This document shows, piece by piece, positions 43,801 through 54,000 of a stretch of DNA of 64,000 bases. Positions within the stretch are counted from its first letter, which is position 1; each line of letters starts with the position of its first letter. Location: assembly GCA_963575745.1 (NCBI GenBank), contig CAUYUJ010015941.1:132501-196500 (forward strand). Direction: 5' to 3'. A model generated the notes under the pieces. The model searched no databases. It had not been told where the DNA came from and worked only from the letters and a program-made list of their open reading frames with translations. A program made the position numbers and the translations under genes. This DNA is from Prorocentrum cordatum. Its lineage: Eukaryota; Sar; Dinophyceae; Prorocentrales; Prorocentraceae.

Positions 43801-44616
43801 ATGGCTTCCGGCGGCGGCTGCCCCACTGGCGCCGCCCTGCGGCGGGTCCTCCGCCTGCTGCTGCTGCGGCTGCTGCCGCTGCTGCCGCCACCGCCCCCCT
43901 GGAGGCCGGCGCGCGGGAGGCGGCGGCGGCTGGTGGCGGCGGCGGCTGGCCCTGCTCGGCCCCCCGTGGCGCCTGGCCGCCGCCGCCCTGGCTGGCGGCG
44001 GTTGCCGCCGCCGCTGCCGCTGCCGTTGCCGCTGCCGCTGCCGGCTCCCCGCCGGCGGCGGCGGCGGAGGGCGCGGTGGCCGGCACCGCCGCGGCCGCTC
44101 CTGCCGCCGCCGCTCCCGCTGCTGCCGCCGCCGCCGACTCCCCTCGGGCGGCGGCGGCGGCCGGCGGCGCCGCGGCTGGCGTGGCGGCCGCTGTCGCGGC
44201 GGCTGCTGCTGCCGCCGCCGCCGCCCTTGCTGCCCGACTGCCTGCCCCGCGGCCTGGCCGGCTGCCAGCCCCGCGGCCCGCCCAAAATCCAGACCGTTGG
44301 CCCGCCCCGTGGCCAGCCTGATGGCCCGCCCCACGCCCGGCCCCGCGGCCCGCCCTACGGCCCGCCCCACGGCCAGCCCGACGGCCCGCCCGACGGCCAG
44401 GCCCACGGCCAGCCTCTCAGCAAGCCTGGGCAGCCCCGCAGCCAGCCCCACGGCCAGCCCGACGGCCAGCCCCGTGGCCAGCCTGACTGCCAGCCCCGCG
44501 GCCAGCCCCACGGCCAGCCCCGCGGCCAACCCGACTGCCAGCCCCGCGGCCAGCCCGACTGCCAGCCCGATTGGAGAAGTCCAATGGCGACAGCAGGAAA
44601 CGTCCCTTGGCGATAG
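43801..44616 (+). CDS. Hypothetical repeat-rich ORF downstream of a spliced-leader relic
   Basis: ATG 43801 opens 271 codons. The start MASGGGCPTGAALRRVLRLL is followed by a Leu/Pro stretch that could act as a signal peptide or be composition only. Residues about 20-160 are Arg/Pro/Leu-rich. From about residue 155 a Gly-Gln-Pro repeat (RGQPDCQPRGQPHGQP type) fills the C-terminal third. The start is chosen because the leader relic lies 57 bases upstream. No family recognised. GC-rich trinucleotides (CTG/CCG) make all frames open here, so the protein may be fictitious; a second plus frame is open over the same interval. Confidence 0.3.
   Translation: MASGGGCPTGAALRRVLRLLLLRLLPLLPPPPPWRPARGRRRRLVAAAAGPARPPVAPGRRRPGWRRLPPPLPLPLPLPLPAPRRRRRRRARWPAPPRPLLPPPLPLLPPPPTPLGRRRRPAAPRLAWRPLSRRLLLPPPPPLLPDCLPRGLAGCQPRGPPKIQTVGPPRGQPDGPPHARPRGPPYGPPHGQPDGPPDGQAHGQPLSKPGQPRSQPHGQPDGQPRGQPDCQPRGQPHGQPRGQPDCQPRGQPDCQPDWRSPMATAGNVPWR
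44270..44575 (+). repeat. 12-bp CAGCCCCGCGGC minisatellite
   Basis: Alternating units CAGCCCCGCGGC, CAGCCCCACGGC and CAGCCCGACTGC, with higher-order 24- and 36-bp patterns near the right end. It encodes GQP-type repeats in the preceding frame and GLA(V/A) on the minus strand. Confidence 0.92.
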
Positions 44617-44637
44617 CCAGCGGCAACCGCAGCGAAC

Positions 44638-45125
44638 AAGGCACCCTTGCATCCCCGTGTCCAAGTCCTGACGCCCTCGCGGGCACCCCGGGCGGCCAGC
44701 AGAGTTTTCGAGGAGAAACAGGGCCCGTTAGGCCAGAAGGGAACGCAGCGGTGGTGTCATCGGACTCACAACGAGAGGCAGGGCCCGTTAGGCCAGAAGG
44801 GAACGGAGACGGTCTTCACGGTTCTGACAGTCAGGAAGAGGTGCCTTTGCACCTTTGCATCCCTGTGTCCTTTGACTTACAAGGCACCCTTGCATCCCCT
44901 TGGCCGGGTCCTGACGCCCTTGCGGGCACCCCTGGCAGCCAACAGACCTCTCAAAGAGAAGCAGGGCCCGTTAGGCCAGAAGGGAACGCAGCGGTTGTGT
45001 CATCGGACTCACAAGGAGAAGCAGAGACAGGGTCCGTTAGGCCAGAAGGGAACGAAGCGGTTGTGACATCGGACTCGCAGGGAGAAGCAGGGCCCGTTAG
45101 GCCAGGAGGGAACGGAGACGTTCCT
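44638..45125 (+). repeat. 60-bp repeat nested in a 243-bp duplication, frame-preserving
   Basis: GGGCCCGTTAGGCCAGAAGG occurs at 44721, 44781, 44964, 45030 (GGGTCC variant) and 45090. Local spacings 60, 66 and 60 are multiples of three. A longer unit starting AAGGCACCCTTGCATCCCC repeats at about 44637 and 44880 (243 bp). The plus frame open to 45245 reads GPVRPEGNAAVVSSDSQREA units. Function unknown. Confidence 0.85.
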
Positions 45126-45351
45126 CACGATCCTGACGAAGATGCCCCCTTGCACCCTCGCGCACTGCGTCTTTTGGCGACGACGAGGACGAGACCGACG
45201 ATGGGCAGGTCGTGGAGGCGCAGACGAAGGGCGAGGGCGCGGTGAAGGAGGAGGCTACCCTGACCCCCCCCCCTCCCTGGATCCTCCTGCGTCGGGGGAC
45301 AGCGAGGCGTAGCTGGCGGACCTGGCCCTGGTCCCTCCTCTCTCTTCTTCG

Positions 45352-46167
45352 GTGGAATGCGGCGGAAGGCTGGCGGAAGACGGCGGAAATAAAACGAGGG
45401 CGCCTCCGCTGGCGGAGGCCGACGAAAGGCCGGCGGAAGCCAGCGGAAGTATCTCCATGGGTCCTCCGATCGAGGACGCGTGCGACGACGCAGAGGAACT
45501 CTACGCAGGATCTCCGCTGGCGTCCGCGAGCGGGCTGCGCGCCCAGGAACGCTGGGACCCTGCAGGGTGCGCGGCGGACGGGCACGCGGAGGACCTCGCC
45601 CGGGAGCTTCTGACATACCGGAAACGCGGCCTCGTGAACGTGCCTGCGACACAGGGCTGCGAGGTCTTCGCCATGGACGCCGCCGACGACGAGGGAGACC
45701 CCTCCCTCTCCTGCTCCCATGTTCCCTCTCTTCCTAACCACCTGAAGATTGCGACGGCTAGTCGCCCTGATTCCCTGCTTCTGACGGACATCGCGATGGA
45801 TAGTCGCCCTGATTCCCGCGGTGGCCTGGTTCCCCGTGGAGTTCGTGGCGACCTGATCCCTGAATGCGCCTCTGCGCCCGCGCGACGCGGCCCGGGCCAT
45901 GCGGGTGGGGTCGCGACTTCCCCGACGAGCGGGCCTCCTTTTCCTGCTGACGCGGTGGCAGCGCCCTCCGCGCCCCGGCCTGCCCCCGCCGGAGTCGCAG
46001 TCCCAGGGGCCCCGCGGCGAGCTCGGCAGAGGGGTTGGAACGCCCGCGGTTACAACCCCATGCTGCCCCGGGCCCACCAGGTTGGTGAACGGCGCGACGC
46101 CTTCCACATCGAGGTGCCCCGTTCCCGCGGCGGTCCGTTCGACCGCAGCTACAACGGCCAATTCTGA
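45352..46167 (+). CDS. Hypothetical ORF, 271 codons, unknown
   Basis: Frame begins MECGGRLAEDGGNKTRAPPL and ends RGGPFDRSYNGQF, stopping directly before the GAG array. It contains a local duplication (ASRPDSLLLTDIA and DSRPDSRGG). The frame is open upstream to an in-frame TAG near 45310, so the start is arbitrary. The opposite strand is also open over most of this length, so coding is doubtful. No domain recognised. Confidence 0.2.
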   Translation: MECGGRLAEDGGNKTRAPPLAEADERPAEASGSISMGPPIEDACDDAEELYAGSPLASASGLRAQERWDPAGCAADGHAEDLARELLTYRKRGLVNVPATQGCEVFAMDAADDEGDPSLSCSHVPSLPNHLKIATASRPDSLLLTDIAMDSRPDSRGGLVPRGVRGDLIPECASAPARRGPGHAGGVATSPTSGPPFPADAVAAPSAPRPAPAGVAVPGAPRRARQRGWNARGYNPMLPRAHQVGERRDAFHIEVPRSRGGPFDRSYNGQF

Positions 46168-46184
46168 ACCTTCGAGCAGCTTGG

Positions 46185-46330
46185 CGGAGGAGGAGGAGGA
46201 GGAGGAGGAGGAGGAGGAGGAGGAGGAGGAGGAGGAGGAGGAGGAGGAGGAGGAGGAGGAGGAGGGGGAGGAGGAGGAGGAGGAGGAGGAGGAGAGGAGG
46301 AGGAAGGAGGAGGAGGAGGAGGAGGAGGCG
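46185..46330 (+). repeat. (GAG)n array
   Basis: Nearly pure GAG for about 145 bp; polypurine on the plus strand. Confidence 0.97.
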
Positions 46331-46915
46331 CGACGACGTCAGGGCGACCACCAAGGCGAAGACCACGACACTCGGCGATCCTGAGCCGACGGGAACCGGC
46401 GCACGGGAGGAAAGGACTGCCGCCGTCGCAAAATATTCACAGGCGGCGAGAGTTCTTCGGCGCTACCTGGGCCGAATTTCTTAGAGAAGATCCCTGGGCG
46501 GCGGCTGAGGTAGCCCGCGTGGCTGCGAGCCGAGGCCAGAGTTCCCGTTCCACTCACCCCGGCAGGAAGGGCCTGACAGTCGCGGAGCCGCACTCCCCGG
46601 CCACGCCCGCCCTCACGAGCAGCAGGGCTTGGTCGCAGCGTACCGGTCACGCGAGGTGCGAGCTCCACCGCCCCTGGCCTCCCCGCCTCTTCGTCCTCCG
46701 CCGGGGCGCAGCGGAGCTTCGCTGCCGCGGCCAACAGCGCGCCTGGCAGCGGCGGCGACACCTCGGAGGCCCACCCAGGGCAAGCCCCACCTGAGCTTAG
46801 TCCGGCACAGCACGCTCTAAGCAGGACGAGCGCCAGGACGAGCGCCCTTCCCCGGGGCACAGCGACGCCGCCCCCGCGCCGGCAACCACACACCACGGCG
46901 ACGAGACGACCCTCG

Positions 46916-48364
46916 GTGCGCCCGTCTCGACTGCTGGTTCCGCATCGGACGCGTCTCCCGGCACCTGGGGGCGAGTGGGGGTCACCGACGGCGCCGCGTA
47001 CGCGTCGACCCCGGGCCCACGCCTGCTCCCCAAGCGCTGGCGGCTCGTGCGGCCGCCGCTGCCTCGCGAGCCTCGGGTTGCCCTTGCGCCCGGTGGTTGG
47101 CGAGACGGGCCACCAGGCCACGGCAGTACTGCAACCCTGGAACGACGAAGCGGGCGATCCGGGCGAGGCGGGCAGGGCGGCGGACAGAGAGGCCAACCGT
47201 CTTCGCGTCGACCAGGGCCCGTTCGCCCCGATTCGCCCGCCCTCGCCCCCGAGTGACTGCGACGGTGATCCACGCCCGAGCCGCCCCAACGTCGCCCACG
47301 AGGGAGGGGGCCGGGAGGCGGCGGAGCTCGCGGTCGAGGCGGCCCCAGCAGGCTCCAACGAGGAGGCCGCCGAAGCCAATGCCACCGCTGGGAGGTTGCC
47401 CGAACCTGACCCTGCTGGAGGCTCCGCCGCTCTGGCAGCCGCGCCGGAGGGCCGCGTCAGGGAGAAGGGCGAGGAGGACGAGGCTGAGGAGGGGAGGGAG
47501 AACGACGGCAAGGCGGACGACGAGGGCGAATCCAAAGGCGAGAGCGACGGCAAGGCGGACGGCGAGGGTGAGGCCAAGGGCGAGAAGGAGGAGGAGGACG
47601 AGGAGGAGAAGGTAGAGGACAGCAAGAGGCCGGCGCCTGCGGTGCGGGCAGGAGGCGACGCTCAGCCAGCCGCTCCGCCAGCAGGCGCAACCGCGGCACA
47701 GGCGGCTGCCCCGGAAGCGGCAGAGGACGGCGGCGAGGCGGAGTCACCCGCTGCCGGCGCGTACGCCGCCTGGACTCGCAGCGCGCTCAACGAGGTCGAG
47801 GCCCTGTTCGACAGCCACCACGCGCGCCTCCTCCCGCAGCGCTTCGTGGCCACGAAACGCCTACTCGTAGAAGGCCCTGGATGGCGGGCCTTGCGCGCTG
47901 AAGTCAAAGCGATAATGCGCGACCGGCTCGCGCGACATTCCTGGGGCCCCTGGAACGACGCGCTGGCGCGCGCGACACTCCTGGAACAACGCGCCGGCGC
48001 TACAACGGCTGCCCTCGGCCCGGAGGAAAGAGGAGCAGGAGGAGGAAGAGGAGGAGGACGACGAGGAGGACGACGTGGGTGGCGTAACCGCCTGTTTCAC
48101 CTGTGTGGACTAGATTCGAGGTGTGGTAGCTGGGACAGCGGACCGGCCCTACCACTTCGGCTGCTGGCAGGCCCAGCTCGCGTCGAGCGCTACCTGACCC
48201 TCCAGCGCGCCGACCTACCTGTCCTGATACGCCGCGCCCGGGTCCTGCGACTTCTCCCTGCTCCACCGTGGCGCATTGTGCAGGCAGCACTCCGGGGCTT
48301 CGTGTCCTCGGTCGCCGACTGGTCCTCCTGCTCTCTCTCCACGCGCCCCTGGCCTGTTCTCTAG
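46916..48364 (+). CDS. Hypothetical ORF, 482 codons, acidic repeat region plus helical segment
   Basis: Three parts are visible. The first 130 residues are Arg/Pro-rich. Residues about 180-235 are acidic with a short repeat (GESDGKADGEGEAKGEKEEE). Then a segment with ordinary composition follows: WTRSALNEVEALFDSHHARL, LPQRFVATKRLLVEG, WRALRAEVKAIMRDRLARHS and ALARATLLEQRAGATTA. That last part looks like a helical domain and is the best protein candidate in the 38-50 kb interval. A Gly/Arg-rich tail follows. No family was recognised. The real start may be internal; frames on the other strand are also long, so coding is unproven. Confidence 0.33.
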   Translation: MRPSRLLVPHRTRLPAPGGEWGSPTAPRTRRPRAHACSPSAGGSCGRRCLASLGLPLRPVVGETGHQATAVLQPWNDEAGDPGEAGRAADREANRLRVDQGPFAPIRPPSPPSDCDGDPRPSRPNVAHEGGGREAAELAVEAAPAGSNEEAAEANATAGRLPEPDPAGGSAALAAAPEGRVREKGEEDEAEEGRENDGKADDEGESKGESDGKADGEGEAKGEKEEEDEEEKVEDSKRPAPAVRAGGDAQPAAPPAGATAAQAAAPEAAEDGGEAESPAAGAYAAWTRSALNEVEALFDSHHARLLPQRFVATKRLLVEGPGWRALRAEVKAIMRDRLARHSWGPWNDALARATLLEQRAGATTAALGPEERGAGGGRGGGRRGGRRGWRNRLFHLCGLDSRCGSWDSGPALPLRLLAGPARVERYLTLQRADLPVLIRRARVLRLLPAPPWRIVQAALRGFVSSVADWSSCSLSTRPWPVL

Positions 48365-48369
48365 GCGTC

Positions 48370-48700
48370 CTTATTCGGGCTCGTCCTGTTCGTGACCTTC
48401 TTTGGCGGCCCGGCGGCTGGTGATGGAGGAGCGCCTGGCCAAGGAGTTCGCGGAGGTGCACTTCCCTGTTCCCTGGCCCGACCTCGGGCGGCCTTCTATG
48501 GGTTCGACCTGTTCGCGACTTTCTACGCCGCCTTTTGGGTGCGACCTGTACGTGTCCTTCTCCGCCGCCCGTTTCCCCGTCGCATCGGGCGGCCTTCTAC
48601 GGTCTCGACCTGATCGTGACCTTCTACGCCGCCTGATTCCTCTGTCTCTCTCCCTCTCTCTCTCTCTCTTTCTCTCTTTCTCTCTCTCTCTCTCTCGAAT
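48370..48700 (+). repeat. Short tandem repeats then (CT)n
   Basis: TTCGACCTGTTCGCGACTTT and CTACGCCGCC phrases recur about four times at 48380-48640, then a CT microsatellite runs 48645-48695. Confidence 0.65.
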
Positions 48701-49465
48701 ACACCTGACCATGGGGCGGTTTGTCCCTCCTGTCCCGTTGGTCCTCCTACCCTGGTTCCACAGGCACGCCTGCCCTGCTCCCCGAATGGCTGGCGGGGCC
48801 ACCGCCGAGGTGCTGGTGCGGGCGGCTGCGGCGCCATTTCGCCAGCTACGGCTGGCCCTCCCTCCTTTCCCTCCTCTGCCGCCTCGGCGGCCCCGCGGTC
48901 CTGGGGCAGCGCGGCCCCGGCCCGGCCCTGGGCTCCGCGGACAGCGGCAGCGCCCTGGTACAGCGCGGCTTCGGCCCGGTCCCGAGCGCTCGCCCCTGCA
49001 GGTCCGGATCCGTTCCACTTCCCGCTCCAGTGCGCCGGCACCCTGTCGGTCATCGCAGGCGGCATGTTCTTGGAGTGCCCTGGCTGCCGCGCCTCAAGTC
49101 CCTGCGGCTCCTGCACCCTGGACCGGTGGCACCCTGAACCACCACGGCCCTGTGGCTCCTGCTCCTGCTACCTGTACGATGGCACAACGCTGCACTTCGT
49201 CTCAGTGCCGCCCTCCTCGCTCTCCCTGATCCCTGACGCAGCTTGGTTGCAAGGCGCGTCACCTCTCGCCGCCAACTCGAGGCTGGTGTAAGATGGAGAG
49301 CCATCGACGGCAACGCCAACCACAACATTTTGCTTCGACCCGTACTTCGCCACCGGTTTCAAGAAGGCGCTCCTTTGCAAGTTCGTCGACTTCGACACCG
49401 CCTGGTTCCGAGGCTTTGCCTCCTCCCGGCCTCGTTCTGAGGCTGTGCCCCCCTTCTCCTTCCCC
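48701..49465. other. Unassigned GC-rich DNA
   Basis: Frames on both strands, none recognised. Confidence 0.35.
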
Positions 49466-49545
49466 TGCTCTGCGTAATTCAAACTCTGCGCGGCCCGCTT
49501 AGCTTCGACCAGAAGAGGTGCGCTCTCGACCCGCGAATCAAAAAA
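49466..49545 (+). repeat. Dispersed repeat, copy 2 (partner at 1310-1392)
   Basis: Shares CCCGCTTAGCT, GAAGAGG and CGCTCTCGACCCGC with the copy at 1310-1392. Similarity ends at the A run on the right. Confidence 0.5.
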
Positions 49546-51240
49546 TGAATCTAGATACTATATCTATCTCTCTATATACATATGAATATATGCGCAATGC
49601 ACATACATACACGACGCTGCAACTTTTGGCATCGTCGGATCTCAAAATCGAGTCGTGAGGAAGCCACGACGCGAGGCTTTTCATCATTCTCGGCCTGCCG
49701 GGGCCCTCGCCGGGCCTCGGGGCCGTCCACAGAAGGACTAAGGACGCCACGCCGGTCCCGGGGGATGGATCGATCGAGGCCTGGGGGCCGCGTCATGCGA
49801 CAATCATGACATCGGGGGTCCGGGGAGGAGGGGGCAAAGAGCGGCGAGGAAAGGTGGGGGAGGGCCGGCCCGCCCCGAGATCTTGGCGTCGCGATTCCGC
49901 CCCGTTTCGGGGCCGGGGGCCCTCACGGATCGCTCCGGGCAGAAACAATAACATACCAGAGAGGGGGTGTAGGCTTCCGGTCATGTGTTTTGTTTAGCTA
50001 AGTTTTTTTGTTGCGATGTTGAAGTGATCTTCGTCTTTTCGCAACGTCGGATCTCGAGGTCCAGCGTCTTCATACGGTCAGTACGAAGGTTTCTCGACAT
50101 TTTCGACACCTGGGGGCCCTCACTTGGGGGCAGTCGACAAACAACTCGGGATGGGGAACAGGTCGGGACTCCTCGGATAGACGCGTTGACAAAAATCAGC
50201 ACATCGGATCTCGCAGGGGGCGGGGGGCAGGCGAGGGGGCGGTGGGGGACGAGTGAGGGGGAGGAGAAGGAGGAGAGGGAGGAGGGGGCCAGGCGCAGGC
50301 GCGTCCCTCAACACGCACCTGCACATCACCGCCATGCCTGGCCAGGTCCATAACTGGGACCTGGCATGGTGCATAGCATACCCCCTCCTGGCCCTGGACG
50401 AGGGGGGTCTTTGCACCATCCTCGAGGCGTCGCGGCAAACACCATGAATGATGGGCGTTGATGTGTGGCTTCAGGACGCCAGGTCGAGAAGGGCCGCGGA
50501 AGGACGGGTCGAGAGCTCTGGGCGCAATCTTCCGACACTCTGGGTTTTCGCCAGGGCAGACCGAGAGACCCAGACATGCGATGCCTTGATTTCTGCAGCA
50601 CGGGCCCCCCGAACGTCCCCACCCGTTGCCCAGAGCCAGCTCCGCATCCCGAGCTGTTTTTCGACGGCCCCCCGGGGGCCAGACGAGGGCCCCCCGAGGG
50701 CCGCCCGCGGGACGCTCTTCCCGTCGCGATCTCTCTCCATGGCGCAGGCAGCCCTGAGGTCCGGGCGTGGCAACTTTTTTCCCCTCGCACCGGGCGATCT
50801 CGCCTCGCATCGGGCCCTTATAGGGCCTCACAACTTGGTCGAAGGATTGCAAAGGATGGCAAAGGATTGCAAAGGATTGCAAGTTTTTTTTTTTTTTTTT
50901 TTTTTTGTTTTTTTTTGTGTGTTGTTTTTCTTTTGCAATCCTTCGCTCGAAAACTGCAGGAGGAAGAGGGGGCCCAGAGAGCTCCAGGCGTGATCTTCAC
51001 GGTGCTGCAGCTTCTCGCAGCGTCGGGCCTCGAGGCTGCCGGGGTTCCGCAGCACTCGGAGCTGACAGCCCGGCCTCCGCCCCTCCGCTTTTCCTGACGG
51101 CCCCGGGGCCCGGCGAGGGCGCCTCGAAGCTGGAATCGGCACCATCTCTCCCGCCGTGTGCTGCTTCTTTTCCAACGACGCGAGCGAGTCTGGGCTCAAA
51201 GCTTTCATCGGCGTTGTGCGAGGGGGGGAGTGAGAAGGAG
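49546..51240. other. Degenerate dispersed repeats and a poly-T hairpin
   Basis: CGTCGGATCTC-type phrases recur at about 49640, 50050, 50195 and, as CGTCGGGCCTC, 51025. GCCCTCGCCGGGCC near 49703 reappears inverted near 51107. A GGATTGCAAA repeat (50840-50883) precedes a T tract (50884-50930), and GCAATCCTTCG at 50935-50945 is the exact complement of 50840-50850. No gene recognised. Confidence 0.5.
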
Positions 51241-51249
51241 AAGGGGTAC

Positions 51250-51352
51250 TCCTCCTCCTCCTCCTCCTCCTCCTCCTCCTCCTCCTCCTCCTCCTCCCCG
51301 CTCGGGACCTCCTCCTCCTCCTCCTCCTCCTCCTCCTCCTCCTTCTCCTCCT
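51250..51352 (+). repeat. (CTC)n arrays
   Basis: Two CTC runs separated by a short CCCGCTCGGGACCT spacer. They are followed by GAAGG(A/C)CTTCTCC repeats to 51530. Confidence 0.95.
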
Positions 51353-52150
51353 CCTCCCCCCGCTCGAGGGCGGGCGGGGGCGAAGTGAGAAGGAGAAGGC
51401 CTTCTCCGAAGGCGCCTTTGGAGAAGCTCCCTAGGCCTTCTCCAGAGACGCGGCAGGCTTCTCAGCAGGCGCGGGGGCTTCTTGGAAGTCTCGTTGCCTT
51501 CTAGGGAAGGCCTTCTCCTTCTCACTTCCCACTGGGCGCGCCGCCGAATGTGGTTTTTGAGTCATAAATCGGGTCTCCGGCGGCCGCTCGGGACGATCCG
51601 GGCGCCCCCTGAACGCCCGCGGCGAGGCACAGCTGCCGGCAAGCACCCCGAGGCTGGAAGACCGCCGAAAACCGACGAATGCGCCCCGAGAACCTCGAAC
51701 CGCGAACCTCGACCCCGAAACTCCCCCCCCTTCGTTCGCCGCCGACGTTCTGCCGTGTTCTCTGGCGCTCTGGGGTTGGAGCTTGTGTTGAGCAGGGACC
51801 GACCGTCCCGGCATTCCTATAGGCCTACCACGAAATTTTCTTAGAATCCAGAAATGTTCCAAGAACAAAACAATGCTCTGATAACATACTCCAAATGGGT
51901 TAAAACCAGACAGTCCTAGCCAGATGTGTTCTAAGAACATGTCGTACAAATCACACAAGATTCTTAGAATATTCTTTGCTAGGCCTATGGGCGAGCCAGG
52001 ACGCTTCGCCACTGCTTCATTGTGCCGCTCTCGCTTCCCCCAGGGGCGGGCTCCGCGGGCTGACGGTCCTCCTCCGCCGCCCCGTGGCGCCCGGCCGCTG
52101 CCCCCTCCTGGTGCTTCCCTCTTCTGCTGCGCTCCCTCCTGCTGCTCTCT

Positions 52151-52318
52151 TCTCCTCCTCCTCCTCCTCCTCCTCCTCCTCCTCCTCCTCCTCTCTCTCC
52201 TCCTCCTCCTCCCCCTCCTCCTCCTCCTCCTCCTCCTCTCCTCCTCCTCCTCCTCCTCCTCCCTTCTCCTCTCCTCCTCCTCCTCCTCCTCCTCCTCCTC
52301 CTCCTCCTCCTCCTCCTG
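52151..52318 (+). repeat. (TCC)n array, poly-Glu extension on the minus strand
   Basis: Near-pure TCC with short interruptions. It continues in frame from the LINE tail at 52319-53340 as a poly-Glu stretch. Confidence 0.95.
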
Positions 52319-53340
52319 CGAGCGCCGAACAAGTGTATCGACGGCCGCACTCCCCCCTGACCACCTCCACGCAGGCGACGACAAGGTAGTGCAACGAGAC
52401 GAACAGCACGCCCCGACAGCCGCCCAGCAGCGCCCCTGCCCCTGCAGTTCAGCTGCCCGCCCGGCGCCGTCCGCGCCCAGGGCGGTGCGCAGCTGTCGTG
52501 CTGTGGCCCGGTGGAGGGCCACGCTGAGCTCCCGCCCCCACCGAGCCACCAGCTGCCCGGCCAGGGCGTCCGCTTCGACCTCGTCGCCGGCCGCCAGCAG
52601 CGCCGCCTGCTCCCGGGCGAGGCCGCGGAGGTGCTGGAGGGCCGCCCGGCCATGCCGGCCGGCGGTCTCCAGTGCCAGGGGCACCGTCCGCCAGGGTGCC
52701 TGCCTCGCCGGGTATCGCCGGTGCTTGTCCGCCTCCGCGGCGGCGTTCACGGCGCCGTCACGGCCGGCGGCGGCCCGCAGGGCGTCGACGTCGGCCGGCA
52801 CGCTGTACCGGACCGTCACGTCGAAAAAGGTGCGCGGCTGGCCGGGCCGCTGCACCTCGAGGTCCAAGATAGCCTCTTCGCGCTCCGTCGCCAGGCGGCC
52901 CTGGCAGGTGGCGCAAGCCTCAGCCGGCCGCGTCGGGGCGGTCCCGCGAGTGTCGCACCAGGCGCAGCGCCACGCCCAGCGGTCCCAGGCTGGGACATTG
53001 ATCTGGCGCACGGCGTGGTGGCCGCACTCCGTGTGGACGTGCTGCCAGGCGCGCTCGAGGTCCCCGCTGCGGGCCTTGAGGCCCCCGCCGCGCGGGCAGC
53101 GCCAGGCGTGCCGGGCCTTGCCGCAGAGCGCCTCGCCGCAGCGTTGCCCGGCGCGCTCGCCCGTCCGGGTGCGGTTGCATCAGGTCGCCCCGGGCGGTGC
53201 TGCGTCCTGTCCCAAGAGGCAGCGGGCAGTGGCCTTGTACTCCGCGTCCTCCAGCCGCTCGCGAGCCTGCCCTGGCGCGGCCGTCTGCCACCCGGAGGCG
53301 TGCGGCCCGCCGCATGAGCGCAGGAACGCCCTCTCCTCCA
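52319..53340 (-). pseudogene. LINE C-terminal region with zinc-knuckle and nuclease-like domain
   Basis: The minus frame reads RAFLRSCGGPHASGWQTAAP, RLEDAEYKATARCLLGQDA, one TGA (53182-53180), then RCGEALCGKARHAWRCPRGG, HTECGHHAV, WAWRCAWC and CATC, followed by AILDLEVQRPGQ, RTFFDVTVRYS (Asp near 52822), EADKHRRYPA (Lys near 52725) and VPLALETAGRHGRAALQHLR. The first part is the segment that follows the RT in many LINEs (S-x-x-GP-x-A-x-x-W ... C-x-x-C ... HA-x-x-C). The D...D-V-T-V...K spacing resembles a PD-(D/E)XK nuclease core, as in restriction-like LINE endonucleases; that role is inference. The frame runs on as poly-Glu. Upstream RT is missing, replaced by TCC arrays. Confidence 0.65.
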
Positions 53341-53346
53341 GCCCCA

Positions 53347-53800
53347 GGACCCTCCTCCTCCTCCTCCTCCTCCTCCTCCTCCTCCTCCTCCTCCTCCTCC
53401 TCGTCCTCCTCCACCTCCACCTCCGCCTCCTCCTCTTCCTCCTCCTCCCTCTCCTCCTCCCTCCACCTCCTCCTCCTCCTCCTCCTCCTCCTCCTCCTTC
53501 TCCTCCTCCCTCCTCCTCCTCCTTCCTCCCTCCTCCTCCTCCTCCTCCTCCTCCTTCCTCTCTCCCTCCTCCTCCTCCTCCTCCTCCTCCTCCTCCTCCT
53601 CCTCCCTTGTCCTCCTCTCCTCCTCCTCCTCCTCCTCCTCCGTCCTCCTCCTCCTCCTCCTCCTCCTCCTCCTCCTACCCTCCTCCTCCTCCTCCTCCTC
53701 CTGCCTCCTCCCCTCCTCCCTCCTCCTCCTCCTCCTCCTCCTCCCCCTCCTCCTCCTCCTCCTCCTCCTCCTCCTCCTTCTCCTCCTCCTCCTCCATCTT
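53347..53800 (+). repeat. (TCC)n arrays
   Basis: About 450 bp of CTC/TCC with CCCT and TTC interruptions; polypyrimidine on the plus strand. A further TCC run lies at 53940-54000. Confidence 0.95.
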
Positions 53801-54000
53801 CGCTTTCATTACGCCGACCAGTCTTTCAGCATCGAGGCTCGCAGCGCCCGTGAGGAAGATGGAACGAACTGAAGCCGACTCAGGCTTGGTGCCCTGCAGA
53901 TTCAGATTCGACCTGGGTGGGCGGAGCAAGTCCGCCTCCTGCACCTCCTCCTCCTCCTCCTCCTCCTCCTCCTTCACCTCCTCCTCCTCCTCCTCGCTCT

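Noticed and set aside
45097-46161. A 354-codon minus-strand frame opposite the 45-46 kb ORF
   Set aside because: No family motif, and it crosses nothing recognisable; both strands are open because of base composition.
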